A DNA stretch of 64,000 nucleotides from Shewanella psychrophila (GTDB taxonomy: Bacteria > Pseudomonadota > Gammaproteobacteria > Enterobacterales > Shewanellaceae), in NCBI RefSeq assembly GCF_002005305.1, contig NZ_CP014782.1, forward strand, positions 5,766,001 to 5,830,000, in the 5' to 3' direction. The stretch's first letter is position 1. Every line of letters begins with the position of its first letter. This document shows positions 35,779-43,076 of this stretch, one piece after another. The notes below the pieces were generated by a model, which was not told the origin of the DNA, made no database searches, and saw only the letters and a list, made by a program, of their open reading frames with translations. The translations under genes were made by a program, and so were the position numbers.

Positions 35779-36445
35779 ATTCATTAGCACCTCTTAAATC
35801 TAATCTTTTACGGATCAAGGCGATATTTTTCTTTGCCGCACTAGGATTAGTTGGAATATTCATCTTAGGCGGTAAAGCCTTAGGCAGCTGAATATCAAAC
35901 ACTTCGCCAGCTAGAAACCGACGAGTCACCACATCATAATTACGGATAAACACCTCAAACACTTCCTTTTTGTTCGCTCGGCTGAACATCCAGCTCCCCG
36001 TTTCTCGCATAGCTAACCAAACCAATTCATGAGTCCAACTGTGATTGGCTGCACAACGATAATATTTAAGCGCCTCACGGAATGCTTGTTCTGGCTCAGG
36101 TAAGCCAGCATCAATCGCACAAGGTAGACACCAAGTACAAAACTGACGTGGTGAGGGCCAAAACTTTCTATCCCCTACTTCACGCCGAGCACGATCCAAA
36201 CCGTATTGAACTTGATCACGGCTACGCACTTTTTGTGCAGCCAAAGTTTTTAACCACTCAGCCTTATGAGTTCCTTCAACATCAGATTTGGGTGCGCCAA
36301 CAGGAAACAGAATTTTAAGTTTTTTGAACACGCTATCTACAATATCGATATCCATATCTGATGGAACAGGCCTACCAGATGCCGATCCACCAACACCTAC
36401 TATCGGCCCTGAACTCAGCAAGGTTTGCAAACTTTTAGCTCTCAT
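35771..36445 (-). CDS. Replication protein P-like (helicase loader)
   Basis: 224 residues matching the lambda P family: central VGDRKFWPSPRQFCTWCLP and the C-terminal AAKKNIALIRKRLDL. Lambda P brings host DnaB to the origin bound by O. Its start overlaps the O-like gene by 4 bp. Host dnaB lies in the right flank of this window. Confidence 0.85.
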   Translation of the reverse strand: MRAKSLQTLLSSGPIVGVGGSASGRPVPSDMDIDIVDSVFKKLKILFPVGAPKSDVEGTHKAEWLKTLAAQKVRSRDQVQYGLDRARREVGDRKFWPSPRQFCTWCLPCAIDAGLPEPEQAFREALKYYRCAANHSWTHELVWLAMRETGSWMFSRANKKEVFEVFIRNYDVVTRRFLAGEVFDIQLPKALPPKMNIPTNPSAAKKNIALIRKRLDLRGANECK

Positions 36446-37185
36446 ATCAAGGGATCCTTGTCATTAAAAACATGTTGAATCCAATCATTATTCAAATGTT
36501 CGGGATCACCGGATACTTGCCCTAGCCTTGCCTTGCTAACGCCAGCATTGGTCAACCAAACCAATTCAAACCCACGCCAATTTCGAGTCACACACTCCGC
36601 TAAACAATCATCGATTGGATATCCAGCCGCAACGGCAATATGCAGTTGTCTTGCAAGACGGCTAATCACCGTCTGACTCACATCGGCTTTTTGGCGTTTT
36701 CTCATTGCCATCCAATCAGCCAAGGTCTGCTCACTTGGCATGCCTGGCCAGCAAGAAAAGTCCAATTTAGGAATTTGTATCGATTTTTTTGCTTTAGTTT
36801 TTAAAGGTTCATTGACTGGTTCAAAAGAGTGACTGATTCCGGTGCTATCTGACGGCATACCCCCTGTGCTATCTGACGGCACACCTGTGCTACCTGACGG
36901 CATAAGGGGGGCTATCTGGCGGCATAGGGTCAAAGTGTACATATTACTGCTATTTCCCTTTGGCCCTTTTCGATTTGTGATAGTGAGAAAACCAGCCCCC
37001 TCAAGTTCCTTAATATGCTTTCTGACCGTGCTTTTAGCGATTTCACACTGGTCTGCAATATGCTGATAACTCGGCCAACATTCGCCGCTATCGCTGGCAT
37101 TATCAGCTAGTTTAATGAGCACCAGCTTACGCAAAGGATTACCCACCTTCGACTTCATGGCCTTAACCATCAACTCCATACTCAT
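36442..37185 (-). CDS. Replication protein O-like initiator
   Basis: 247 residues. The N-terminal half is a winged helix (YQHIADQCEIAKSTVRKHIKE, then GAGFLTITN) as in phage replication initiators; GGGGAG precedes the ATG. Residues about 87-115 are a low-complexity tract (PSGSTG, PSDSTG repeats) encoded by DNA iterons, and the C-terminal half (ADWMAMRKRQKADVSQ onwards) is a helical partner-binding domain. The layout, with an origin inside the gene and a P-like gene next, copies lambda O. Confidence 0.85.
   Translation of the reverse strand: MSMELMVKAMKSKVGNPLRKLVLIKLADNASDSGECWPSYQHIADQCEIAKSTVRKHIKELEGAGFLTITNRKGPKGNSSNMYTLTLCRQIAPLMPSGSTGVPSDSTGGMPSDSTGISHSFEPVNEPLKTKAKKSIQIPKLDFSCWPGMPSEQTLADWMAMRKRQKADVSQTVISRLARQLHIAVAAGYPIDDCLAECVTRNWRGFELVWLTNAGVSKARLGQVSGDPEHLNNDWIQHVFNDKDPLI
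36841..36926. repeat. Iterons within the O-like gene (probable phage origin)
   Basis: Four direct repeats with the core GCTATCTGACGGCATA start at about 36841, 36865, 36886 and 36907 (spacing 24, 21 and 21 bp; the third reads CTACC and the fourth CTGGCGG). Spacings are multiples of three, so they encode in-frame Pro-Ser-Asp-Ser-Thr-Gly repeats. An A/T-rich stretch (36771-36815) lies on the gene-distal side, as in lambda ori. Confidence 0.82.
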
Positions 37186-37264
37186 ATTGATCTCCCCCGC
37201 TCAACCAGCTCAGAAAAAGCAGCCGAATTGACGTAACATGCTCGTTTGCGTAACATGAAATTGC

Positions 37265-37328
37265 CTCTCTTGGTATTAAGCCCGCGTTCGTCGCCAAACA
37301 TCAGCGGGCTTTCTTATTTCAGAATATC
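37265..37328 (+). repeat. 64-bp direct repeat, copy 1, with terminator hairpin
   Basis: Nearly identical to 37663-37726. It includes a stem AGCCCGC/GCGGGCT followed on the plus strand by TTTCTTATTT, a Rho-independent terminator shape. It lies upstream of the rightward 55-residue frame. Confidence 0.85.
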
Positions 37329-37347
37329 TCAATAACAGGACGTTCAA

Positions 37348-37515
37348 ATGCCAGATTCAACAGAGCTAAAAATCGCAAGTAGAGAATCAGTAGCACTCGA
37401 TTTAGCAATGGATATAGCTAAAAAAGAGAACCTTAAACAAAAACCAGATGAGTACCGTTCAAAACTACTCGACCTGTATAAAGAATGTTTAACAGCGACT
37501 AAAGGGAATCGTTAG
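37348..37515 (+). CDS. Small acidic/basic helical protein (55 residues)
   Basis: Frame starting MPDSTELKIASRESVALDLA and ending CLTATKGNR; CAGGA lies 8 bases before the ATG. It is rightward inside a leftward operon and lies between the two copies of a 64-bp direct repeat. Its 3' end overlaps convergently with a 42-residue leftward frame by 17 bp. No family recognised; it may be a small cargo gene. Confidence 0.5.
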   Translation: MPDSTELKIASRESVALDLAMDIAKKENLKQKPDEYRSKLLDLYKECLTATKGNR

Positions 37516-37627
37516 GTTCCCGCAACTTCTTAATCTCATTAAGCATAAAAATAATGTCACTCGGATCCCAATTAGGATTCACATCAATCAATTTAAAAAT
37601 AAGGGTTTCTTGCTCTTGATTACTCAT
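37499..37627 (-). CDS. Small protein (42 residues)
   Basis: Frame starting MSNQEQETLIFKLIDVNPNW, with GAGGA 5-6 bases before the ATG. It is in the direction of the early operon, between the 189-residue gene and the O-like gene, and inside the 64-bp repeat pair. Pattern (acidic N-terminus, then PSDIIFMLNEIKKLRE helix) suggests a folded small domain. No function assigned. Confidence 0.5.
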   Translation of the reverse strand: MSNQEQETLIFKLIDVNPNWDPSDIIFMLNEIKKLREPNDSL

Positions 37628-37662
37628 AACATCCTCGATTCTTGGGTAATGTAAATATCAAA

Positions 37663-37726
37663 CTCTCTTGGTATTAAGCCTGCGTTCGTCGCCAAACATC
37701 AGCGGGCTTTATTATTCCTGAATATC
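37663..37726 (+). repeat. 64-bp direct repeat, copy 2, with terminator hairpin
   Basis: Second copy, offset by 398 bp. Stem AGCCTGC/GCGGGCT (one G-T pair) followed on the plus strand by TTTATTATT. Its right edge overlaps the stop codon of the leftward 189-residue gene. Confidence 0.85.
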
Positions 37727-38281
37727 AACCGTGTTCAGATCATGGAAACAAGCAAGGTCTTTAGTAACTCCCACACCGAACAATGGCGGTTCTTCAGTGA
37801 TTCCGTTAACAACATCAACTGCCCCATGAACAGAACAAGCTTTAGCTCCTTCCAAACAGCAAATAAGGCATTCAGGATCAAACAATGAATTCTTAAGCTT
37901 TAAGATTTCTTTTGAGCGAAGAGATGCATGGTTAGACTTGGCCAGATGAAGCTCTCTAGCAATCCCACTAGTAGCGGCTGCTTTGTGTTTAAGTAATTCC
38001 GCCTCTAACCTTTTTAGTTTTGCTTGTAGTTCGACTCGTGACAGCCCTTTGTTATCACTTAACTGATTCTGCTCTATGAAAATTGGCTCAACCTTCGTTT
38101 CAGGTTTCAGCCTATCGGCTTGAATTAGCTCTTTACATAAAGCTTCTGCCCACGATTCAGAACCAACCCCATACTGAGCATCGTGACAACCATTAACGAA
38201 TGTTCTAACGCTGTATCTGGCCTCACTAATCTGAATTAGATCAACTCTGACAACTGTGCTTGATATAACTTGATCAGCCAT
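37712..38281 (-). CDS. Phage early protein with coiled coil and Cys cluster
   Basis: 189 residues. An N-terminal beta part (RYSVRTFVNGCHDAQYGVG) is followed by a coiled coil (RVELQAKLKRLEAELLKHK) and a possible metal site (CLICCLEGAKACSVHG). Its start overlaps the 214-residue gene by 8 bp in the early leftward operon. No family recognised. Confidence 0.6.
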   Translation of the reverse strand: MADQVISSTVVRVDLIQISEARYSVRTFVNGCHDAQYGVGSESWAEALCKELIQADRLKPETKVEPIFIEQNQLSDNKGLSRVELQAKLKRLEAELLKHKAAATSGIARELHLAKSNHASLRSKEILKLKNSLFDPECLICCLEGAKACSVHGAVDVVNGITEEPPLFGVGVTKDLACFHDLNTVDIQE

Positions 38282-38918
38282 TATCGGATCCCTTTAGTAA
38301 TTTAAATTCACGATTCAGGCTTAGAAACTCCTGCCGGGACTTATCATGATCACGGCTAATATCCCGATATTTTCGTTCAAAATAGACACCTGTATTACGA
38401 GCCTCTTTTAAACTGTTATTCAGCTTTTCAGCATCACCAACCCGACTCAATAGCCGGACTAACAAGAACTGTTCTCGATTTACATTCGACGAGAACTTCA
38501 TAGTTTCGAGTACGTCACGTTGGTCATTAAAATTAGTTGTTAGGAAAGGGGATACCACCGGCTTAACATGTCCACGGTTATTGACGTATAACAGGCCGAA
38601 CTTAGGCGGCAATTCACTAGGCTGAATTAAATCGGCTGGGCACATGTAATAACGCCAATTTCCCAAACCAACTGTCTGGCCATTCCTATGCGCCTTCTTT
38701 TTATCAGCAAGAAAATCACCTCTGGAAACTTTGACCTCAACCATAACCGAGCCGACATACCCATTAGCATTGCGAAAACCAATCGCATCAGGTATTTCAC
38801 CTTGCCAACCACTTTGCACTTCACTCACCGCAACATGACACCCATGACCGCCATTACTATTTGAGCGTTTGAGCCATTTCACGGCAATGTCACAAAGAAA
38901 GCGATGGGTTAACTGCAT
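38274..38918 (-). CDS. MmcB-like PD-(D/E)xK domain phage protein
   Basis: 214 residues. The first 130 residues show a nuclease-superfamily signature: PDAIGFR, then MVEVKVSRGDFLADKKK, then WRYYMCPADLI and FGLLYV. This resembles the MmcB family linked to DNA repair in Caulobacter and its phage relatives. The rest is a helical/coiled tail. It lies directly after the Cro-like gene (10-bp overlap), an early slot suited to DNA metabolism. Catalytic activity is inferred from the motif only. Confidence 0.68.
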   Translation of the reverse strand: MQLTHRFLCDIAVKWLKRSNSNGGHGCHVAVSEVQSGWQGEIPDAIGFRNANGYVGSVMVEVKVSRGDFLADKKKAHRNGQTVGLGNWRYYMCPADLIQPSELPPKFGLLYVNNRGHVKPVVSPFLTTNFNDQRDVLETMKFSSNVNREQFLLVRLLSRVGDAEKLNNSLKEARNTGVYFERKYRDISRDHDKSRQEFLSLNREFKLLKGSDNG

Positions 38919-39145
38919 ATTGCTTCCCCAGGAATAGGGTAAACATCTGGCCTCAATTGGTACTCAAGCACCCCTCCATGAGTTACCTCTACGATCTTAC
39001 GAACATCTTGAGCCTGGATAGTACGATGACCATTAATATAGGAGCGAACCGAAGCCTCTGATTTATTTAGTACCGATTCCAGCCTTAGAATAAAAGCAGA
39101 CCGTTCAGGACGACTCAAGCTGTCGTAATATTTTTTTAGTGACAT
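38909..39145 (-). CDS. Cro-like repressor
   Basis: 78 residues from the ATG at 39145; an upstream in-frame start at 39205 would put coding sequence through the operator and is rejected. A small HTH is visible (SVLNKSEASVRSYINGHRTI). It is the first gene of the leftward early operon and faces the CI-type gene across a palindromic operator, the lambda cro position. Resembles YdaS/Cro-type regulators. Confidence 0.78.
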   Translation of the reverse strand: MSLKKYYDSLSRPERSAFILRLESVLNKSEASVRSYINGHRTIQAQDVRKIVEVTHGGVLEYQLRPDVYPIPGEAICS

Positions 39146-39153
39146 GGTTAACC

Positions 39154-39178
39154 TTGGGTATACATTTTGTATACCCAA
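39154..39178. promoter_or_regulatory. Operator palindrome between cro-like and cI-like genes
   Basis: Perfect inverted repeat TTGGGTATAC-ATTTT-GTATACCCAA directly upstream of the cro-like ATG, in the expected leftward promoter region. A half-site (TATAC) follows at 39180. A second smaller palindrome AATACA-GTG-TGTATT lies at 39242-39256 next to the cI-like promoter. Confidence 0.82.
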
Positions 39179-39232
39179 ATATACACCAAGATAGAGAAAG
39201 ATCAAACAGAAATGATACGTTTTGTCATGTTG

Positions 39233-39241
39233 TGGTATAAT
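39233..39241 (+). promoter_or_regulatory. Extended -10 promoter of the cI-like gene
   Basis: TG-G-TATAAT is a consensus extended -10 element, 34 bp before the ATG at 39276. The -35 region is weak (TGATAC at 17 bp). Palindrome AATACA/TGTATT starts one base after it, consistent with autoregulation. Confidence 0.65.
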
Positions 39242-39275
39242 AATACAGTGTGTATTATTTATAGGGACCGAGTGT

Positions 39276-39776
39276 ATGGATGTTTTGGAGTTAATTCAGG
39301 GTATGAGTAAACCAAAATGGGCAATAAATGCCGAAGTGCTAATGAAGCGCAATGGCATTCAGCAAGGTGATCTTCTAGATACCTTTGGTGTGACCACCAA
39401 AGGTGCAATAGGTCATTATTTTAATGGAAGAAGGGAACCTTCTTTAAACGGACTTATTAAGCTGTCAGAGCTACTTAATATCAATATGTCCCAACTATTT
39501 GAAGGAGATACCCCATCCACCAGTGAAAAGGGGCAACTTAGCTCAGCTCCGGTTATTACAGAGCAACAGCATTTAACAGATGCATTAAAGTTACTAGCAA
39601 GAGCAATTGAAATTAGTGCTGATGATGCCGAGGTGTTCTTTAAAGTCTATGAAAAAATTGGAGCTGATAACATTTTGAAAGCTTCACGAATTCTAGCAGA
39701 GGCTGATTATCAATCTACGGATAAAATATCAGCAGTTATTGAAATTCAAGACTTTATCAAACGAGCAGCAAGCTAG
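39276..39776 (+). CDS. CI-type prophage repressor lacking a protease domain
   Basis: 166 residues from the ATG at 39276, with AGGGA about 9 bases upstream. N-terminal HTH (VLMKRNGIQQGDLLDTFGVT, KGAIGHYFNGRREPS) and a helical C-terminal part. There is no S24 autoprotease domain (no Ser/Lys dyad region), so RecA-driven self-cleavage is not expected and induction must use another route. Divergent from the cro-like gene, it is the likely master repressor. Confidence 0.82.
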   Translation: MDVLELIQGMSKPKWAINAEVLMKRNGIQQGDLLDTFGVTTKGAIGHYFNGRREPSLNGLIKLSELLNINMSQLFEGDTPSTSEKGQLSSAPVITEQQHLTDALKLLARAIEISADDAEVFFKVYEKIGADNILKASRILAEADYQSTDKISAVIEIQDFIKRAAS

Positions 39777-39800
39777 AATTACATTAGCTTGCCACCTTTT

Positions 39801-40109
39801 CTAACTGGCTATTCTCAAGTGAGATTTATTAGCTGCTCTAATTCTTTTCGAGACTGCGATCAAGCGTTCATCACATAGCTTTAACGTTCGCATATATTCG
39901 CCCATATTATCACTATTCTCCTCAGCTTCAGCTCTATCCATTGCAATCTTAGTTAGCTCTATATAATACACTTCGCAGTTAACACCAGTGCTCACGCTTT
40001 GATCATCAACTGAACAAGTTAAATTTGATTTTTTGATAATTTTGATAACAAAATAGAGCGTAACGACAAATAAACTAATAAAAATAGAGACGGTAATAAG
40101 ATTAAACAT
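39801..40109 (-). CDS. Membrane-anchored small protein of the repressor-adjacent module
   Basis: 102 residues with one N-terminal transmembrane helix (ITVSIFISLFVVTLYFVIKI) and a soluble helical C-terminal part. GGAAG precedes the ATG. It overlaps the upstream 169-residue membrane protein gene by 8 bp, so the two are coupled. Convergent with the cI-like gene. No family recognised. Confidence 0.6.
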   Translation of the reverse strand: MFNLITVSIFISLFVVTLYFVIKIIKKSNLTCSVDDQSVSTGVNCEVYYIELTKIAMDRAEAEENSDNMGEYMRTLKLCDERLIAVSKRIRAANKSHLRIAS

Positions 40110-40611
40110 TTTTCAACTTCCTTCCCTGTAATGTTGATGCAAACATAAGATAAACAAGAGCAAATGAATTTAGCAGAGGTATACCATCACGGTAGATCTC
40201 CTTCAATAGATCGCTACCAAATACTTGCCGCTCGATATACCGTAGCATTTGAAGGGACATTAGAACAGCCAACAACAAACACATTACAATACAGTCACGA
40301 TTGTAATTCAATCCCTCGACTTGATGCCACCTAAAAATAGTATAAATAGCCAGGAAATCGATTAAAGCAAAACCAAAGTACCAAAGAAAGCGATCTAACG
40401 GTACATTCCCTGTGGTCTTGAATAAAACAGGTTCTATGCCATCCATAATGACACTTGCAATAACCCAAACAACGAAGCAGATAAAAAAAGAGTTCACTGT
40501 TCGGTTTTTAAACAGCCAAAAGACCAAACAAAACATATACCCTATTAAAATCATAAGCCCATTTTGATAGAGATCTGTATTCCATATTCCATTATTCACT
40601 TGAAACCCCAC
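40102..40611 (-). CDS. Multi-pass membrane protein of the repressor-adjacent module
   Basis: About 169 residues from a GTG at 40611 (a GTG at 40599 is the alternative). Four or five hydrophobic segments are visible, for example GLMILIGYMFCLVFWLF, FFICFVVWVIASVIM, FLWYFGFALIDFLAIYTIF and IVMCLLLAVLMSLQML. It lies between the Gly-Asn repeat gene and the 102-residue anchored protein gene, all leftward. Superinfection exclusion or an antiphage role is possible for such cargo; nothing in the sequence proves it. Confidence 0.6.
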   Translation of the reverse strand: MGFQVNNGIWNTDLYQNGLMILIGYMFCLVFWLFKNRTVNSFFICFVVWVIASVIMDGIEPVLFKTTGNVPLDRFLWYFGFALIDFLAIYTIFRWHQVEGLNYNRDCIVMCLLLAVLMSLQMLRYIERQVFGSDLLKEIYRDGIPLLNSFALVYLMFASTLQGRKLKNV

Positions 40612-40643
40612 TCAGAATAAATCCGTTAGTCGCAAATTAACTT

Positions 40644-40991
40644 TTACATGAGCGGTTCATTACCACTACCATTCCCCCGCAAATTCATGCCAGCTTCAGT
40701 AATACTTAATGCCTCCACTTTAGGTGGCTCATTACCGTTTCCATTACCATAAGACGAAACTCCTATAGATTGATTAACTTTTGGAGGCTCATTACCATTC
40801 CCATTACCCATAACTGTTACCTCAGCCTTTGAAAGCTCAATAGCTTCACTTGATAAAGTCACTGAATCACCAGAAACATTTGAAAATGCTAGTTCTGATT
40901 TAGGCTGAGCCTTCTCACTCTTTGACTCTATATTTTTCCCGTCATCCAAACTGACGGAAACACTCTGTACACCTACTGTTGTTATATTCAT
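40644..40991 (-). CDS. Gly-Asn repeat protein
   Basis: 115 residues from the ATG at 40991 (AAAGGA upstream). The first half is polar, with SGDSVTLSSEAIELSKAE, a pattern also met in flagellar regulators such as FlgM. The second half has three near-repeats: MGNGNGNEPPKV, YGNGNGNEPPKV and RGNGSGNEPLM, separated by about 15 residues. No signal peptide or membrane segment. It heads a leftward three-gene module with two membrane proteins and has its own divergent promoter. The repeats could be binding motifs or processed peptide cores; both are speculation. Confidence 0.65.
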   Translation of the reverse strand: MNITTVGVQSVSVSLDDGKNIESKSEKAQPKSELAFSNVSGDSVTLSSEAIELSKAEVTVMGNGNGNEPPKVNQSIGVSSYGNGNGNEPPKVEALSITEAGMNLRGNGSGNEPLM

Positions 40992-41070
40992 GTCTTTCCT
41001 TTTACCTATCCAATCAAACCAGAACAAATCGTAGCAATTTTCTACACGGTCTGAAACAACTCTTGTATGG

Positions 41071-41139
41071 ATTATACATATTGTATTGACAAACTCAAAC
41101 TCGAGGCCTACATTATGTATTTCGATATACATAATGTAG
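41071..41139. promoter_or_regulatory. Second divergent promoter region with 32-bp palindrome
   Basis: Rightward promoter TTGACA (41086-41091), 17-bp spacer, TACATT (41109-41114). Leftward promoter on the other strand: TTGAGT (plus 41093-41098), 16-bp spacer, TATAAT (plus 41071-41076). A perfect inverted repeat with 13-bp arms (CTACATTATGTAT/ATACATAATGTAG) and a 6-bp spacer covers 41108-41139, on the rightward -10 element and start site, where a bound protein would block transcription. Confidence 0.8.
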
Positions 41140-41149
41140 CGAGCTGAGA

Positions 41150-41470
41150 ATGATTTTATCTAAAATGCCAGATACCAAAAAACAAAGAACTGAATTTAGA
41201 ATTTTAATATCTATTCGATTTGCCTGCCTAATGGCTGCTGAACAAAACCCTATGGATTGCCATAGAGTACAAAAGCGCCTGGCCGAGCTAAATCATTATC
41301 TCATGTACAACCAGGCATCTAGATTGTTCTATCGCTCTTACTGCAATCAGGCAGGTGAATTAGGACAAACCTTCGCGTTAAGAGTGCAAGATGAACAAAC
41401 CGCTAAGGTTTATAGAATCAATCACTCTGTACTGCCAAACGTACACCAACTCTGCCCTCGTTCTGCTTAA
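41150..41470 (+). CDS. First gene of the rightward early operon, unknown
   Basis: 106 residues (an in-frame ATG at 41165 is possible). Basic, helical, with ISIRFACLMAAEQNPMDC and a C-terminal beta part. It lies about 10 codons downstream of the palindrome-covered promoter, so it should be the first gene expressed. No family recognised. Confidence 0.55.
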   Translation: MILSKMPDTKKQRTEFRILISIRFACLMAAEQNPMDCHRVQKRLAELNHYLMYNQASRLFYRSYCNQAGELGQTFALRVQDEQTAKVYRINHSVLPNVHQLCPRSA

Positions 41471-41491
41471 GAGAGATAAGGAGTAGCCATC

Positions 41492-41737
41492 ATGAACTCA
41501 TTTCAACAACTAAAACATTACCACGACCAACTGAGATCAGAAGTGAATATCACTCCCTTTCTCCAATGGCATGACGCACGTATAGCTGTGTGGCAGCAAG
41601 AGGTTATCGACTCACCTCAACACGCTGCCAGCTTTAGAAAATTAATCAAGGCTACCAGGGAAGCGAAACTGAGAATGATTGAAAAACACAATGAACTTAA
41701 ACACCAAGTTTCATTACAGCGAAAACAAGGGGCATAA
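41492..41737 (+). CDS. Small helical phage early protein
   Basis: 81 residues, fully helical and basic (ARIAVWQQEVIDSPQHAAS, REAKLRMIEKHNELKH). AAGGAG precedes the ATG at good spacing. It lies 4 bp before the PrtN-like gene in the rightward operon. No family recognised. Confidence 0.6.
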   Translation: MNSFQQLKHYHDQLRSEVNITPFLQWHDARIAVWQQEVIDSPQHAASFRKLIKATREAKLRMIEKHNELKHQVSLQRKQGA

Positions 41738-41741
41738 ACCA

Positions 41742-41993
41742 ATGAACACCACCTTTTTACTCATGGCTCAACTAGGTAAAGCAGTTGTTCATCTTGAAGA
41801 TATCAGTAATGAATTCTTTGGCCTAAGTGCTACTACAGCAAAGAACTACGCCAAAGCTGGCCGCTTGCCAGTACCGGCTTATCGCACGTGTAACAGCAAT
41901 AAAGCCCCGTGGTTAGTCAATGTTTCTGATTTAGCTCAGTACATGGATAAGCAGAGGGATATAGCCAAACGAGACCAAATAAACGCAGCTTAA
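41742..41993 (+). CDS. PrtN-like (pyocin activator family) regulator
   Basis: 83 residues from the ATG at 41742. The start MNTTFLLMAQLGKAVVHLED closely follows the family opening of PrtN (MNTxFLLMAQYxGxAVIPLE), then FFGLSATTAKNYAKAGRLPV and LVNVSDLAQYMDKQRDIAK match the rest. In Pseudomonas, PrtN activates pyocin genes. Here it probably activates phage operons or cargo. Same operon as the two DNA methyltransferases. Confidence 0.82.
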   Translation: MNTTFLLMAQLGKAVVHLEDISNEFFGLSATTAKNYAKAGRLPVPAYRTCNSNKAPWLVNVSDLAQYMDKQRDIAKRDQINAA

Positions 41994-42015
41994 ATTTAAA
42001 CAAGGACGAACTCCC

Positions 42016-42573
42016 ATGAAAATCGAACAAAGTACCGTCACCAAGATCAAGCTAACTGAAATTAAAGATTTAGACCCGGTAACAGTGATCTTAGAAAACT
42101 ACGCACCAGGTAAAGGCAAGATCATTATCGAATGCTATGGCGAAAGCTGGTCCAGCTACTGGGGTGCCATGAGCGGTGACTCAATAGAAGAATTCTTTGT
42201 TCGTATAGATCATGGCTATGCAGCCAATAATCTTCGCTACATGGAAAGTGTTATTGATGATTTTGAAGCTATCACACCGCTTGTTCGTCAACGAATTATC
42301 ACTAAGCGCCGCCAAGGAAGTATTTCAGCATTGGCAGCTAGGGAATTGTTTAATCAAGAGGATTGGACAGATTTAGTACCAACTCATCCATATGATGACT
42401 GGTTACCACCCTCCTTGGTTGATGAGTCTGACTTTAAAGGGCTTGAGCTTGAAGAGATCAGCATTCCACAAAAACCAAACCCTGATTACCAATATCTCTG
42501 CCGGATCATAGAAAACGTGCAGCAAGGTCTCAAACTCTATATCGATAGTAAGCCAAGTAAGGAAGCAGCATGA
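42016..42573 (+). CDS. Phage early protein of unknown function
   Basis: 185 residues, AAGGA before the ATG. Beta-rich start (VTKIKLTEIKDLDPVTVILE, GKIIIECYGESWSSYWGAM) then helical. This SWSSYWGAMSG pattern recurs in uncharacterised phage proteins. First of a chain of genes joined by ATGA stop/start overlaps. No function assigned. Confidence 0.6.
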   Translation: MKIEQSTVTKIKLTEIKDLDPVTVILENYAPGKGKIIIECYGESWSSYWGAMSGDSIEEFFVRIDHGYAANNLRYMESVIDDFEAITPLVRQRIITKRRQGSISALAARELFNQEDWTDLVPTHPYDDWLPPSLVDESDFKGLELEEISIPQKPNPDYQYLCRIIENVQQGLKLYIDSKPSKEAA

Positions 42574-43076
42574 GCACAAGTTATTACAAAATTACAGATC
42601 AAGTCGTTGTGGCTGCATTTACAGATTTTGAAAAACAGAAAAAGCAGCTTATCGAACAAGCCAACAAACTAGCCACATTTTTTGATGGTAAACCCATATT
42701 CTCAAGTGACATGCACAGCATGAGGCTTTACGGGATAGAACTAACTAACTTTGAATCACGTTCAGATAAATGGTTTTGGACAAAGCCCCAGCGGAACAGA
42801 AAATATGCATCAAAGCCGAGAGCCAAAGCCCCTAAAGCTGCAGATAGAAGTGAATTCAATTCAATTCTCACGAGCTGGAAAGAATTACTTCCTGAATCAA
42901 TTAGCCGAGAAGACATATTTGCAAGCATAGGTTGCAGTTGGGGAGACTTTTTCTTTAATGGTCTGAGCGTATTCTCCCACAACGAAGTCGTCTACATCGC
43001 TACCGCTGTCAAAATAACGAAGGGTGTGGAAATTCTAGGTAGTGAATTTAGCGCCGTAAAGGAGTTGGCAGCATGA
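42570..43076 (+). CDS. Phage early protein of unknown function
   Basis: 168 residues, mixed alpha/beta, soluble. Start overlaps the preceding stop (ATGA). Basic middle (WTKPQRNRKYASKPRAKAPK) may bind nucleic acid; the C-terminal half has GCSWGDFFFNGLSVFSHNEV. No family recognised. Confidence 0.6.
   Translation: MSTSYYKITDQVVVAAFTDFEKQKKQLIEQANKLATFFDGKPIFSSDMHSMRLYGIELTNFESRSDKWFWTKPQRNRKYASKPRAKAPKAADRSEFNSILTSWKELLPESISREDIFASIGCSWGDFFFNGLSVFSHNEVVYIATAVKITKGVEILGSEFSAVKELAA

Noticed and set aside
39146..39205. Longer N-terminus for the Cro-like protein
   Set aside because: It would translate through the palindromic operator and lacks a ribosome-binding site; the ATG at 39145 fits the family.
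39222..39275. Longer N-terminus for the CI-type protein
   Set aside because: It would start upstream of the extended -10 promoter; the ATG at 39276 has a ribosome-binding site.
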